NCBI GenBank assembly: GCA_035604635.1 | Contig: DATNIC010000236.1 | Span: forward strand, 1-64,000 | From: DATNIC01 sp035604635 | GTDB lineage: Bacteria; Vulcanimicrobiota; Vulcanimicrobiia; Vulcanimicrobiales; Vulcanimicrobiaceae | Direction of reading: 5' to 3' | Length of the DNA stretch: 64,000 bases | In this document: positions 16,805-25,568 of the stretch, piece after piece | Numbering within the stretch: position 1 is the first letter of the stretch | Layout: every line of letters starts with the position of its first letter | Notes under the pieces: model-generated | What the model saw: the letters and a program-made list of their open reading frames with translations, nothing else | Database searches by the model: none | What the model was told of the DNA's origin: nothing | Translations under genes and position numbers: made by a program

Positions 16805-18754
16805 TTGCGCGAAGCCATAGAGATCGCCCTCGGCGGCATCCTTCAAGGCAGCGTCTTCGCCCTCGTCGCGCTGGGCTTTGCGCTTGTCTTTCGCGTCACG
16901 GGCGCGATCAACTTGGCGCAAGGTGCGTTCGTCGTCTTCGGCGCGTTGACGCTCTACTCGTTCCAAAACGGCTTCGGCTACGGTGCGTTCCACGTCCCGC
17001 CTTTGCCGCTGCCGATCGCGTTCATCGCATCGCTGCTCGTTTCGCTCCTCGTCGGACTGCTGCTCGGGAAGTTCATCTTCCAGCCGGCACTGCGCAAGCT
17101 GCCGTTGGGTGGGATGGTCTTGCTCACCGGCGGATTGCTGACGTTCTTCGAGGGCGTCATGCTCCTTGTCTGGGGGAGTCAGCCCTACCAGTTGCAGCCG
17201 TGGTCCGGTTTTGCGCCGGTGAACATCAACGGGATTCACATTCCGACGCAGGGCTTTTGGGATTTCGGCGTCACCGCGATCATCATCGTCGGGATGTGGT
17301 ACGTCTTGCAGAAAACGACGATCGGTAAGGCGTTGCGCGCCTGCTCGGAAAATCCGGCGGCCGCAGCGTTGATGGGAATCGACGTTCCGCGGATGACGGT
17401 CCTCTCGTTTTCGGTTGCGGCCGCGATCGGATGCGTCAGCGGGATGGTGATCGGCCCGGTCGTCTCGCTCGAATTCGACGGCGGCGGCTTCTTTACGTCG
17501 TCGGGCTTCATCTCCGTCGCGATCGGCGGTTTCGGCTCGTTCGTCGGCGCGCTCATCGGCGGTCTGAGCCTCGGTACCATCGAGCAGCTCGCGGCCGGCT
17601 ACGTCTCCTCGTTGTTCTCGACGACGCTTGCGCTGGGCTTGCTGCTCGTCGTCCTGATTTGGAAACCGACGGGTCTGCTCGGTTCAGGGTCGCAGCGCCG
17701 CGTCGACGTCCGCGATGCATCGGTCCACGCTTATCGCGAGGCCCTCCGCCTCAGCCGCAAGGGCGCGATCATCGGCGGGATCGTCGCGCTCGTCGTCCTC
17801 GCGGTGCTCCCGTTCTTCTTGAATACGGGCGGGATCCTGAGCTCGATCGTGATCACGGGGATCCTGTTCTTTGCGATCCTCGGGCTCGATATCCTGATGG
17901 GCTACGGCGGTCAAGTCAGCCTCGGTCATGCCGCCTTCTTGGCGGTCGGCGCGTACTCGGCCGCGATCATGACGACGCGCTACGGCCAGGCGCCGATCGT
18001 CGGGATCTTGGTCGGGCTCGTCGTCGCGCTCGCGTGCGCGACGGTCGTCTCGTTCGTCACGGTCAAGCTGCGCGGGCACTATATGGCGCTCGCAACCTTG
18101 GCGTTCGGCCTGCTCGTCGACTCCGTCGCGGTCGGCGCGACGGGCCTCTCGGGTGGTCCCTCGGGGATCGCCGGGATCCCGCACTTCTCGATGTTCGGCT
18201 ACACGTTCGACACCCAAGTTGCGAACTACTACCTGGTCTGGGGCCTCGTCGTCATCGGCGTGATCGTACTCAGCTGCCTGGTCCGCTCCAACTTCGGCCG
18301 CGCTTTGCGGGCGATACGAACCGATCAGACTGCGGCGCGCGCGTTGGGCATCAACGTCCCGCGCTATAAGCTCATGGCGTTCCTGATCAGCGCCGGCTTT
18401 GCATCGGTCGCCGGGAGCCTGTATGCCTACTATTTTCAATTCATCTCGCCTGAGATGGTCAGCACGCAGCGTTCGTTCGAGATGGTCACGATGCTGGTCG
18501 TCGGCGGCGAGACGACGTTGGTGGGGCCGGTCATCGGCGCGGTCATTCTCACCCTGTTACCGACCGTCTTCCAGCCGCTTGCGAACTTCAAGACGCTTGC
18601 AGAAGGTCTGATCCTCGTTGGGGCGCTGCTGTATCTACCGTCGGGTATTTTCGGCGGCATCTTGGCTGCGATGAAAAAGAAGGGCGACCGCCCGGTGCAG
18701 ACGCCGCCGGTCCAGATCGAAAGTACGCCCGTGCGCGAAGGAGTCGTACGATGA
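16805..18754 (+). CDS. fused LivH-LivM branched-chain amino-acid-type ABC permease
   Basis: A 649-residue membrane protein in which LivH (about residues 1-300, with G-A-I-N-L-A-Q-G and many helices) and LivM (about 325-630, with M-G-Y-G-G-Q-V-S-L-G-H-A-A-F and R-A-I-R-T-D-Q-T-A-A-R-A-L-G-I-N) are joined in one chain. The TTG at 16805 is chosen because LivH proteins start a few residues before the first helix; an ATG at 16748 would lie inside the preceding gene. The stop overlaps livG by 4 nt. Together with LivG, LivF and a LivK-like protein it would import amino acids or aromatic/amide substrates. Confidence 0.9.
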   Translation: MREAIEIALGGILQGSVFALVALGFALVFRVTGAINLAQGAFVVFGALTLYSFQNGFGYGAFHVPPLPLPIAFIASLLVSLLVGLLLGKFIFQPALRKLPLGGMVLLTGGLLTFFEGVMLLVWGSQPYQLQPWSGFAPVNINGIHIPTQGFWDFGVTAIIIVGMWYVLQKTTIGKALRACSENPAAAALMGIDVPRMTVLSFSVAAAIGCVSGMVIGPVVSLEFDGGGFFTSSGFISVAIGGFGSFVGALIGGLSLGTIEQLAAGYVSSLFSTTLALGLLLVVLIWKPTGLLGSGSQRRVDVRDASVHAYREALRLSRKGAIIGGIVALVVLAVLPFFLNTGGILSSIVITGILFFAILGLDILMGYGGQVSLGHAAFLAVGAYSAAIMTTRYGQAPIVGILVGLVVALACATVVSFVTVKLRGHYMALATLAFGLLVDSVAVGATGLSGGPSGIAGIPHFSMFGYTFDTQVANYYLVWGLVVIGVIVLSCLVRSNFGRALRAIRTDQTAARALGINVPRYKLMAFLISAGFASVAGSLYAYYFQFISPEMVSTQRSFEMVTMLVVGGETTLVGPVIGAVILTLLPTVFQPLANFKTLAEGLILVGALLYLPSGIFGGILAAMKKKGDRPVQTPPVQIESTPVREGVVR

Positions 18755-19539
18755 GCGTTGCGCTGCAGGGCCGCAACCTCGACAAATGGTTCGGCGGACT
18801 CCACGCGATCCGCGACATTTCGTTCTCGATCCAGGAAGGCTCTCTGATCGGTTTGATCGGTCCCAACGGCGCCGGGAAGAGCACGCTCTTCAATATGTTC
18901 ACCAACCTCTATCCGCCCGACAAAGGGACGGTCGAGTTTTTTGGGACGAACCTTGCAGGGAAGACCGACATCGAAATCGCGGAGCTCGGCTTGATCCGGA
19001 CCTTCCAAACGGCGCGTGTGTTTGCGGAGATGACCGTCCTGGAGAACATTATGGCCGGCTCTCACTTGTCGGTGCACAGTAACCCGTGGGCGCAAGCCTT
19101 CTGGTTGCCGGGCGTGAGGCGCGAAGAGGCGGGCATCCGCAAAAAGGCCGAAGCGCTTCTCGGCGTTCTTGGGCTAGAGCGTTACAGAGACGAGAGCGCG
19201 ACGAACTTGCCGATGGGTTCGCAAAAGCTGCTCGAACTTGCGCGTGCCGTCATGGCCGGGCCGCGGGTCCTGTTGCTCGACGAGCCGGCTGCCGGTCTAA
19301 ACGACTCCGAAACGGCCGAGCTCGCGCGCCTGATCACCGCGGTCCGCTACGCCGGGACGACGATCGTCGTCGTCGAGCACAACATGTCGCTGATCATGGG
19401 CATCGCGGAGCACGTGCTCGTCCTCGACGCGGGCCGTTTGATCGCCGAAGGTCCTCCGAAGGAGATTCAAGCCAACGAGAAGGTTATCGAGGCGTACGTC
19501 GGCCGTGGGCTCGATACCGTGCTCGCGGAGGCTCACTGA
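18751..19539 (+). CDS. livG: ABC transporter ATP-binding protein LivG
   Basis: A 262-residue ATPase of the HAAT uptake family. Walker A is G-P-N-G-A-G-K-S-T, the signature region is degenerate (L-P-M-G-S-Q-K-L-L-E-L-A-R-A, lacking a full L-S-G-G-Q), and Walker B is L-L-L-D-E-P-A-A-G-L-N. The long insert after the first domain is typical of LivG. ATGA overlap upstream and TGATG overlap downstream show tight coupling with the permease and LivF. Confidence 0.92.
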   Translation: MSVALQGRNLDKWFGGLHAIRDISFSIQEGSLIGLIGPNGAGKSTLFNMFTNLYPPDKGTVEFFGTNLAGKTDIEIAELGLIRTFQTARVFAEMTVLENIMAGSHLSVHSNPWAQAFWLPGVRREEAGIRKKAEALLGVLGLERYRDESATNLPMGSQKLLELARAVMAGPRVLLLDEPAAGLNDSETAELARLITAVRYAGTTIVVVEHNMSLIMGIAEHVLVLDAGRLIAEGPPKEIQANEKVIEAYVGRGLDTVLAEAH

Positions 19540-20342
19540 TGTTTTTTGCCATTCGAGACCTGCACGCGGGATACGGCTCGGCGTCGGTGCTGCACGGGAT
19601 CGAACTCAGCGTCGCAAAGGGCGAGATGGTCGCGCTCGTCGGCGCGAACGGCGCCGGAAAGTCGACCTTGCTCAAAGTCATTTCAGGCTTGCTGCGTCAA
19701 ACGTCGGGGACGATCGAATACGAAGATGCGCCCCTTCCCGCGTCGACGGCTGCGCGCGTCCGTGCCGGGATCGCTCAGGTGCCCGAAGGGCGTCAAGTCT
19801 TTGCGGACCTCACGATCGAGGAGAATCTTCGTCTGGGCGCCTATTCGCAGCTGCGTTCGCTCACCGATTCCGAGCTGCACGCGCGTATCGAGGAGGTCTG
19901 CACGATCTTCCCGATCCTCAAAGAACGGATGAAGGGTCTCGCCGGCGGGCTCTCCGGCGGGCAGCAGCAGATGCTCTCGATCGGTCGCGGCCTCATGGCG
20001 AAGCCGCGGCTGATGTTGCTCGATGAGCCGTCGCTCGGACTCTCGCCCACGCTGGTCACCGAGATCTTCAAGACGCTGGTCAAGCTGCGCACGATGGGCG
20101 TGAGCATCTTGCTTGCCGAGCAGAACGCGCGCATGAGCTTGGCGATCGCCGATCGCGGCTACGTCATCGAGACGGGGAAAATCGCGCTCTCCGGGACAGG
20201 CCAAGAACTCTTGCATTCCAACGAAGTGATGGAGCGCTATCTGGGCGTCGGGGCCGACGAGACGCACGGCGCCGCCGCCGAAGGCCGGGCGTTGGGCGAG
20301 CAGCTTCGGGCGATCCTCACGGAGAATGGGGCCGTAGCTTAG
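19539..20342 (+). CDS. livF: ABC transporter ATP-binding protein LivF
   Basis: A 267-residue ATPase. Walker A G-A-N-G-A-G-K-S-T, signature L-S-G-G-Q-Q-Q-M-L-S-I-G-R, Walker B L-L-L-D-E-P-S-L-G-L-S-P and the LivF-type Q-V-P-E-G-R-Q-V-F are all present. The start is the ATG at 19539, one base overlapping the livG stop. It has a C-terminal extension of about 30 residues beyond the usual end. It forms the second ATPase of the HAAT transporter. Confidence 0.92.
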   Translation: MFFAIRDLHAGYGSASVLHGIELSVAKGEMVALVGANGAGKSTLLKVISGLLRQTSGTIEYEDAPLPASTAARVRAGIAQVPEGRQVFADLTIEENLRLGAYSQLRSLTDSELHARIEEVCTIFPILKERMKGLAGGLSGGQQQMLSIGRGLMAKPRLMLLDEPSLGLSPTLVTEIFKTLVKLRTMGVSILLAEQNARMSLAIADRGYVIETGKIALSGTGQELLHSNEVMERYLGVGADETHGAAAEGRALGEQLRAILTENGAVA

Positions 20343-20345
20343 TCC

Positions 20346-21233
20346 TTGGCCAGGAAACCGCGGATCGCAATCGTCATCGGCGATCCGTCCGGCATCGGTC
20401 CCGAAGTCTGCGTGAAGGCGCTGGCGACCGGCGAACCGCAGGACCGCAGTATCCCCATTTTCGTTGGAAACATTGAAGCGCTGCAGTTTGCGGCGCACGT
20501 CTGCAACGTCGACGTGCGCTTTCGCGTCGTTTCGAATCCGGCAGCCCTCGATCTCCCCGGCCGCGGCAGCATCGCGGTCATCGACCCGCAGGACCTGCGC
20601 GCCGCCGACTACCTGGTCGGGCAGCCGTCCGGTCTCGCAGCGCGGGCCGGCGTCGAATGGACTCGGCTCGCGCAAGAATACGCGACAACCGGGGAGATCG
20701 ACGGTTTCGTCGTGGGTCCGATGAACCACCAAAGCGCGATGGAGGTCGAACCGGCGGGTACGTTTCCGCTGCGGATCAGCGGACCGTTGCGGACAGTCCC
20801 TCTCGTGCAGGCGGCGTTGACGAAGGATGCGCTACTCGGCCTCATCGTCACGGTCGATCGTCACTTGCGCCGGTGGGGGATTGCCCGGCCGCGTGTCGTG
20901 GTTGCGGGGAGTGATTCGCACGCGGCCGCAGCGGTTGCCGCAGCGCGCGAGCAAGGGATCGAGGCGAGCGGACCGATATCGCCCGACTTAGCGTTTCAGC
21001 AAGGTCTCGAAAAGCGTTCCGACGCGATCGTGACGACGGATCGCGATCAAAGGTCTATCGCCGCCGAGACCGGCGCATTTACCGTCTTCTTGGGCTTACC
21101 GTACGTCCGTATCGACGTTCCGCACGGGACCGAATACGACATCGCGGGGACGGGGAATGCCGCGCACCTCACGATGCTTGCAGCAATGAATGCGGCCGCA
21201 GCGCTCGCGAGCGGACGAGGTTTCGAGCCGTAA
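20346..21233 (+). CDS. PdxA-like 4-hydroxythreonine-4-phosphate/cis-diol dehydrogenase
   Basis: A 295-residue dehydrogenase-decarboxylase of the PdxA family. Seen: G-D-P-S-G-I-G-P-E near the N-terminus (family hallmark), V-G-P-M-N-H with a conserved His, and near the C-terminus P-H-G-T-E-Y-D-I-A-G-T-G-N-A. It is 30-40 residues shorter than biosynthetic PdxA. PdxA homologues in catabolic clusters (for example TphB of terephthalate degradation) oxidise dihydrodiols, and its position between a LivF gene and an amidohydrolase gene favours such a role over pyridoxal biosynthesis. TTG start. Confidence 0.8.
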   Translation: MARKPRIAIVIGDPSGIGPEVCVKALATGEPQDRSIPIFVGNIEALQFAAHVCNVDVRFRVVSNPAALDLPGRGSIAVIDPQDLRAADYLVGQPSGLAARAGVEWTRLAQEYATTGEIDGFVVGPMNHQSAMEVEPAGTFPLRISGPLRTVPLVQAALTKDALLGLIVTVDRHLRRWGIARPRVVVAGSDSHAAAAVAAAREQGIEASGPISPDLAFQQGLEKRSDAIVTTDRDQRSIAAETGAFTVFLGLPYVRIDVPHGTEYDIAGTGNAAHLTMLAAMNAAAALASGRGFEP

Positions 21234-21236
21234 GCG

Positions 21237-22238
21237 ATGCGCATCGACTTTCACACCCACTACATCCCACGCTCGGTCGAACGTTTGAAGAACGCACACG
21301 CCGATTGGCCGCGCTTGGCGATTGAGGCGCCGGATTGCGGGCAGCTTTATCGCGGCGAGGCGCACTACCGGACGATCGACGATCGCAGTTGGGACGCAAG
21401 CCGGCGGATCGCCGACATGGACCGTTGGGGTCTGGACATGCAAGTCGTCTCGCCGATCCCGGTCACGTATGCGTACGACTGTCCCTCCGAAGCGGGCCGC
21501 GAGCTCGCGCGCGTGCAGAACGACGGTATCGCCGAGCTCGTCCGCTCGAATCCGAAGCGCTTCGCGGGCTTGTGCTCGGTCCCGCTGCAAGACGTCGACG
21601 CGGCTTGCGCGGAATTGGAGCGTGCGGTCCGCGACCTCGGGCTCATCGGCGTCGAAATCGGGTCGGCCGTCGGCCCGGTCGACGTCGCGAACGAGCGCTT
21701 CGAACCGTTTTGGCAAACATGCGAGCAGCTCGACGGGATCGTCTTCCTGCATCCCGAGCGCTTCCCCGGCGCGGCGCGACTCGGCGCCCACCGGCTCGTT
21801 TTTTCGAGCGGCTATCCGAGCGAGACGGGCATCACCGCCGCGCAGCTCATCATGGGCGGTCTTTTCGCGCGACATCCCAAGCTGCGTTTCGTCCTCGCGC
21901 ACGGCGGCGGGACGTTGCCCTGGCTCCTACCGCGCCTGGACCAAGTCTGGTCGTCGTTTGCCGATCTGCGCGAAGCGCTTCCGCAGCGGCCGTCGCAGGT
22001 CGCGCGCTCGTTCTACTGCGACACGCTGACGTACGATGTCGCGAATCTCGCCGTCGTGATCGAACGGATCGGCTTGGAGCGGCTGATGTTGGGGTCGGAC
22101 TATCCGTTTCCCTTGATGGAAGATCCGCCTGGCAAGGCGATTGCGGCGAGCAGCACGCTCGACGATGAATGCAAGGCGCTGCTCGCGGGAGCGAACGCGG
22201 CACGGATCTTGGGGTTAAGCGCACGGACGAACCGCTGA
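21237..22238 (+). CDS. ACMSD-like amidohydrolase/decarboxylase
   Basis: A 333-residue metal-dependent hydrolase of the amidohydrolase-2 family. The N-terminal D-F-H-T-H-Y (metal-binding H-x-H), a central H-P-E-R, L-A-H-G-G-G-T-L-P (metal-binding His) and the G-S-D-Y-P-F near the C-terminus (catalytic Asp) are all there. The family includes 2-amino-3-carboxymuconate semialdehyde decarboxylase and several aromatic-acid decarboxylases. With the PdxA-like gene and the flavin oxidoreductase it suggests degradation of an aromatic acid. Confidence 0.85.
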   Translation: MRIDFHTHYIPRSVERLKNAHADWPRLAIEAPDCGQLYRGEAHYRTIDDRSWDASRRIADMDRWGLDMQVVSPIPVTYAYDCPSEAGRELARVQNDGIAELVRSNPKRFAGLCSVPLQDVDAACAELERAVRDLGLIGVEIGSAVGPVDVANERFEPFWQTCEQLDGIVFLHPERFPGAARLGAHRLVFSSGYPSETGITAAQLIMGGLFARHPKLRFVLAHGGGTLPWLLPRLDQVWSSFADLREALPQRPSQVARSFYCDTLTYDVANLAVVIERIGLERLMLGSDYPFPLMEDPPGKAIAASSTLDDECKALLAGANAARILGLSARTNR

Positions 22239-23680
22239 TCGAGCTCTCGAACGTCAACGTCAAGCTCGGCGGACGGGCGATCTTGAGCGACGTGACCTGG
22301 AGCCTGCGAGCCGGTGAACATTGGGCGGTGGCCGGGTCGAACGGTTCGGGGAAGAGCACGTTCCTGCGTTTGGTGCGCGGCGATCAGTGGCCCGAACCCG
22401 GAGTCGGGAGCCGGACGTACCGCTTCAACGGCGTCGAGACGCAGCATGCCGTCGGCGTGCGCGAACGGATCGGCTTCGTCTCCCCCGAGCAACAAGAACG
22501 CTACGTCCGGCTCGACTTCGGGCTGGGGGCCCGAACCGCGATCGCGACGGGTTTTTACAACACCGACTACTTGCATTCTGCCTTGTCTAGCGAGCAGCGC
22601 GCGCGCGTCGACGAGCTCATGGCGACGCTGGGGATCGAATACTTGGCCGACAAAGATATCGGGCAGCTCTCGCAGGGCGAGCTGCGTAAGATCTTGATTG
22701 CGCGCGCACTCGTCCACGAACCGCGCGTCTTGTTGCTCGACGAAGTGACGAGCGGCTTGGACCGCGCATCGCGAACGTCGATCCTGGAGTTGCTGGAACG
22801 GATCGCCGCGAGCGGAACGCAGACGGTCTTCGTCACCCATCGCGCCTCCGAGCGCCTGCGCGCGACGACACACGAGCTGCGACTGCGCGGCGGCCGGATC
22901 GTCTCGGCCGGGCCGGTCGGCGCAGCGACGCCCGGCTCGGCGCGCAAGCGCGAACGGCGCACGGTGCAACGCGTCCCGGCGCGGCTGCCGCAGCCGGATT
23001 TCTTGATCAAGATCGAACGGGCCGACGTCTATCTTGACGATCAGCTCGTGCTGCACGACATCGATTGGGAAGTCGATCCCGGTCAGCACTGGTTGATCTA
23101 CGGACCGAACGGCTCGGGGAAGAGTACGCTGGCGAAGCTAGCCGCCGGCTTGCTTCATCCGGCTTACGGGGGACGCGTGCGGCATTTCGGCGCCGCGCGT
23201 CCGGCGCATCTTTGGGACCTCAAGCGCGAGATCGCGTTTCTCTCCGATGAATTCCAGACCGCGTACGATCAGGATATTCCGGCGCGTCTGGTGATCGCGT
23301 CGGGCTTTTTTGCGAGCGTCGGGCTCTACGCGCCGCTCGACGGCGCGCAAGCGCGAATCGTCGATCGGCTCGTCGAACGTTTCGCGCTCGAACGGCTGGT
23401 CGAGCGGCCTTTTTTACGGCTATCATTCGGAGAGCGGCGGAAGATCCTAATCGCGCGCTCGCTCGTCCGAGCACCGCAGGTCGTGATCGTCGACGAGGCG
23501 ACAAGCGGGCTCGATGCCGCGTTTCGTACAGCCTTTCTCGAGCTGCTGGAGGACTTGGCCGCGAGCGGGACGGCCCTAATCGTCATCAGTCATCACGACG
23601 ACGTCCCGGCGGTCATGACGCACGAGCTGTGGATGGACGAGGGCCGGATCGTCCGGAAGGCTGCGATTCCCAAGCGTTGA
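22235..23680 (+). CDS. twin-ATPase ABC protein (ModF-like)
   Basis: A protein of about 481 residues with two ABC ATPase domains and no membrane segment. Domain 1 has G-S-N-G-S-G-K-S-T and L-S-Q-G-E-L-R-K; domain 2 has G-P-N-G-S-G-K-S-T and L-S-F-G-E-R-R-K, each followed by D-E-x-T-S-G-L-D. This is like ModF/PhrA, whose function is not transport-proven. Homology starts at I-E-L-S-N-V. The only start that fits is CTG at 22235, overlapping the previous TGA (CTGA); TTG at 22208 is the nearest canonical alternative. It lies 12 nt before tRNA-Val. Confidence 0.8.
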   Translation: MIELSNVNVKLGGRAILSDVTWSLRAGEHWAVAGSNGSGKSTFLRLVRGDQWPEPGVGSRTYRFNGVETQHAVGVRERIGFVSPEQQERYVRLDFGLGARTAIATGFYNTDYLHSALSSEQRARVDELMATLGIEYLADKDIGQLSQGELRKILIARALVHEPRVLLLDEVTSGLDRASRTSILELLERIAASGTQTVFVTHRASERLRATTHELRLRGGRIVSAGPVGAATPGSARKRERRTVQRVPARLPQPDFLIKIERADVYLDDQLVLHDIDWEVDPGQHWLIYGPNGSGKSTLAKLAAGLLHPAYGGRVRHFGAARPAHLWDLKREIAFLSDEFQTAYDQDIPARLVIASGFFASVGLYAPLDGAQARIVDRLVERFALERLVERPFLRLSFGERRKILIARSLVRAPQVVIVDEATSGLDAAFRTAFLELLEDLAASGTALIVISHHDDVPAVMTHELWMDEGRIVRKAAIPKR

Positions 23681-23692
23681 ACCACGCCTGAC

Positions 23693-23765
23693 GGGCGATT
23701 AGCTCAGTTGGGAGAGCGCCTCGTTTACACCGAGGATGTCGGCGGTTCGAGTCCGTCATCGCCCA
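23693..23765 (+). tRNA. tRNA-Val (anticodon TAC)
   Basis: A 73-nt cloverleaf. The acceptor stem GGGCGAT pairs with ATCGCCC, the discriminator is A, the D arm is GCTC/GAGC, the anticodon stem CCTCG/CGAGG holds loop TTTACAC with anticodon TAC, and the T arm has loop TTCGAGT. CCA is not encoded. It reads GTA and related Val codons. Confidence 0.95.
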
Positions 23766-23781
23766 CGTTTTCTACAACCGC

Positions 23782-25008
23782 TTAGACCGAACGGGCGCTT
23801 GCAGTCGAAAGTCGTTTCGCGCGTTCGCTGCGGTCGGTCCCGAGCGCGATGAGAATCGTCAACACCATGAAGCCGACCGAAACGACGAAGATCGTTCGCG
23901 GCTGGCCGTCGTCCAACAGCCAACCGTAGATCATCGGGCCAACCGTGCCGCCGATGTTGAACCCGGTGGTGACGATCCCGAAGACGCGACCTGAAGCGCC
24001 GGGCGGCGCCGACTCGAGGACGAGCATGTCGCGCGACGGCATGATCAAACCCGCGAGGAAGCCCACGACGCCCAGAGCAAGGACGACGGCGACCCCGAGA
24101 TTGACGTAGCCGATCGCGAGCGTGACGAGCGCCATGACCCCGAAGCCGGCCGCGGCGATGTCGGCGTGGCGCTTCGTTTTATCCGCGAGGTGACCGCCGG
24201 TGAGGACCCCGGTCGCGATTCCGATCAAGTAAGCGGTCAGCGCTGCGCTCGCGACCGCAAGCGGCGTCCCATAGAGTTTCATCAGAGCGACGGCTGAGAA
24301 GCTCTGCAGTCCGCTCGTTGAGAGATTCAAGAACGCAAACCACACGGTCAGCACGATGACGAGCGGTGAGAGCAACGCGCGTGCGCCGACCTTCGCTGCG
24401 GTCTGTGGTTGCACCATATGCTGCGGTATGCCGTCGAGCCGGCGCGCAAACGAAAGCGGTACGGCGACCGCGAGCGCAAGGCCGCCGGCGGCGATGAAGG
24501 TGCTTTCCAGGCCCGCGTGCAGCGCGATTCCGAGCGCGAGCGGCGGCGCGAGCGCGCTCCCGAGAAATCCGGCGAACGTGTGATACGAGAACGCCCGTCC
24601 GATCCGCTCCGACGAAATGTGTGAAGAGAGGATCGCGTAGTCCGCCGGATGGTAGACGCTGTTTGAGACTCCCAAGAGCGCCGCGGCGGTGAGTAGCGTG
24701 GCGTAGTCGCGCGTGAGCCCCGCGAGGATGAACGCAATACCGCCGATGCAGAGGCCGCCGGTCAAGAGCCTGCGCGCGCCGTACCGATCGACGAGAAAGC
24801 CCATCGGGGTCTGCGAAATCACCGAGACGACGTTGAAGACGGTGAGGATTAGCCCGAGCTGGATGAAGCTCAGGTGCATGCGGTCGCGCAATACCGGAAA
24901 GAGCGAGATGAGGACCAGCAAGTGGAAGTGGCTGATCCAGTGCGCTGACGAGATCAAGAGGATCGTCAGCGCTTCCCCGCGGAGCGCAGCCCGGCTGCTC
25001 ATGCGCAT
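23782..25008 (-). CDS. MFS transporter
   Basis: A 408-residue twelve-helix major facilitator. The loop 2-3 motif G-F-L-V-D-R-Y-G-A-R-R is the MFS signature, and L-L-G-V-S-N-S-V-Y-H-P-A-D-Y resembles fosmidomycin-resistance-type efflux pumps and related solute exporters. The ATG at 25008 overlaps the stop of the upstream gene by one base (TAATG), so both are one transcript. The substrate is unknown. Confidence 0.85.
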   Translation of the reverse strand: MRMSSRAALRGEALTILLISSAHWISHFHLLVLISLFPVLRDRMHLSFIQLGLILTVFNVVSVISQTPMGFLVDRYGARRLLTGGLCIGGIAFILAGLTRDYATLLTAAALLGVSNSVYHPADYAILSSHISSERIGRAFSYHTFAGFLGSALAPPLALGIALHAGLESTFIAAGGLALAVAVPLSFARRLDGIPQHMVQPQTAAKVGARALLSPLVIVLTVWFAFLNLSTSGLQSFSAVALMKLYGTPLAVASAALTAYLIGIATGVLTGGHLADKTKRHADIAAAGFGVMALVTLAIGYVNLGVAVVLALGVVGFLAGLIMPSRDMLVLESAPPGASGRVFGIVTTGFNIGGTVGPMIYGWLLDDGQPRTIFVVSVGFMVLTILIALGTDRSERAKRLSTASARSV

Positions 25009-25475
25009 TAGATCGGATAGATTCGGCAGCGCGTGGAGCTCGGCTTCTCTTTCGCGTATTCTTCACCGTAGGGGAGACGCGCGTAGGGTGACTGCCATTC
25101 GCTTCCATCGGCGTAGTGGACACGTGAGGGGTAGGCTCGAACTTCGCTCCACAAGGTCGGGCCGATCTGGCGGATCCCCAAGCCGACGTACCAGTTGTGC
25201 TTAATCGTTGCGCCCGGCAGGAAGCTGCCGACGTCGTGCATCGTGTCGTCCGTTCCGTCACCCCACCAAATGCGAAAATCGATCCAGTCGGCGGTCAACT
25301 TTCCGAGATTCGTAAAGGCTGCGGCGATCAGCGCCGCGTCCGACACGTACATAAAACTTACCATCATCGCGCACGAGCTGAGCCGGACCGGGACGTCGCT
25401 TTGGGCGCGCGCTGGAGCAAAAGGCAGGAGGGCAACGCAGATCGCCACCAGCTGCAAAAGTCTCAAGACCCGCAT
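25008..25475 (-). CDS. small secreted protein of unknown function
   Basis: A 155-residue protein with a signal peptide (residues 1-24, ending A-R-A-Q). The mature part is rich in aromatic residues (W-I-D-F-R-I-W-W-G-D-G-T and H-N-W-Y-V-G) and has two Cys residues (about 35 and 151) that could form a disulfide. The W/Y pattern suggests a beta-sandwich. It is co-transcribed with the downstream MFS gene. No family is recognised. Confidence 0.7.
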   Translation of the reverse strand: MRVLRLLQLVAICVALLPFAPARAQSDVPVRLSSCAMMVSFMYVSDAALIAAAFTNLGKLTADWIDFRIWWGDGTDDTMHDVGSFLPGATIKHNWYVGLGIRQIGPTLWSEVRAYPSRVHYADGSEWQSPYARLPYGEEYAKEKPSSTRCRIYPI

Positions 25476-25508
25476 GGCCCTAGTGTACCAGTTTTGGAGG
25501 ACGCGTTC

Positions 25509-25568
25509 ATGAGGCAGAACCGGAACGCGGGACTTTTTGGCGGTCGCCGCGTACCCCGTGAGGCGTGA
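25509..25568 (+). CDS. possible 19-codon leader peptide
   Basis: A short frame with the best Shine-Dalgarno in this gap: GGAGG at 25496-25500, 8 nt before the ATG at 25509. It encodes 19 residues, with four Arg codons in the second half, and its TGA overlaps the GTG start of the MFS gene (GTGA). It could serve translational coupling or attenuation. It may equally be a chance frame. Confidence 0.35.
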   Translation: MRQNRNAGLFGGRRVPREA

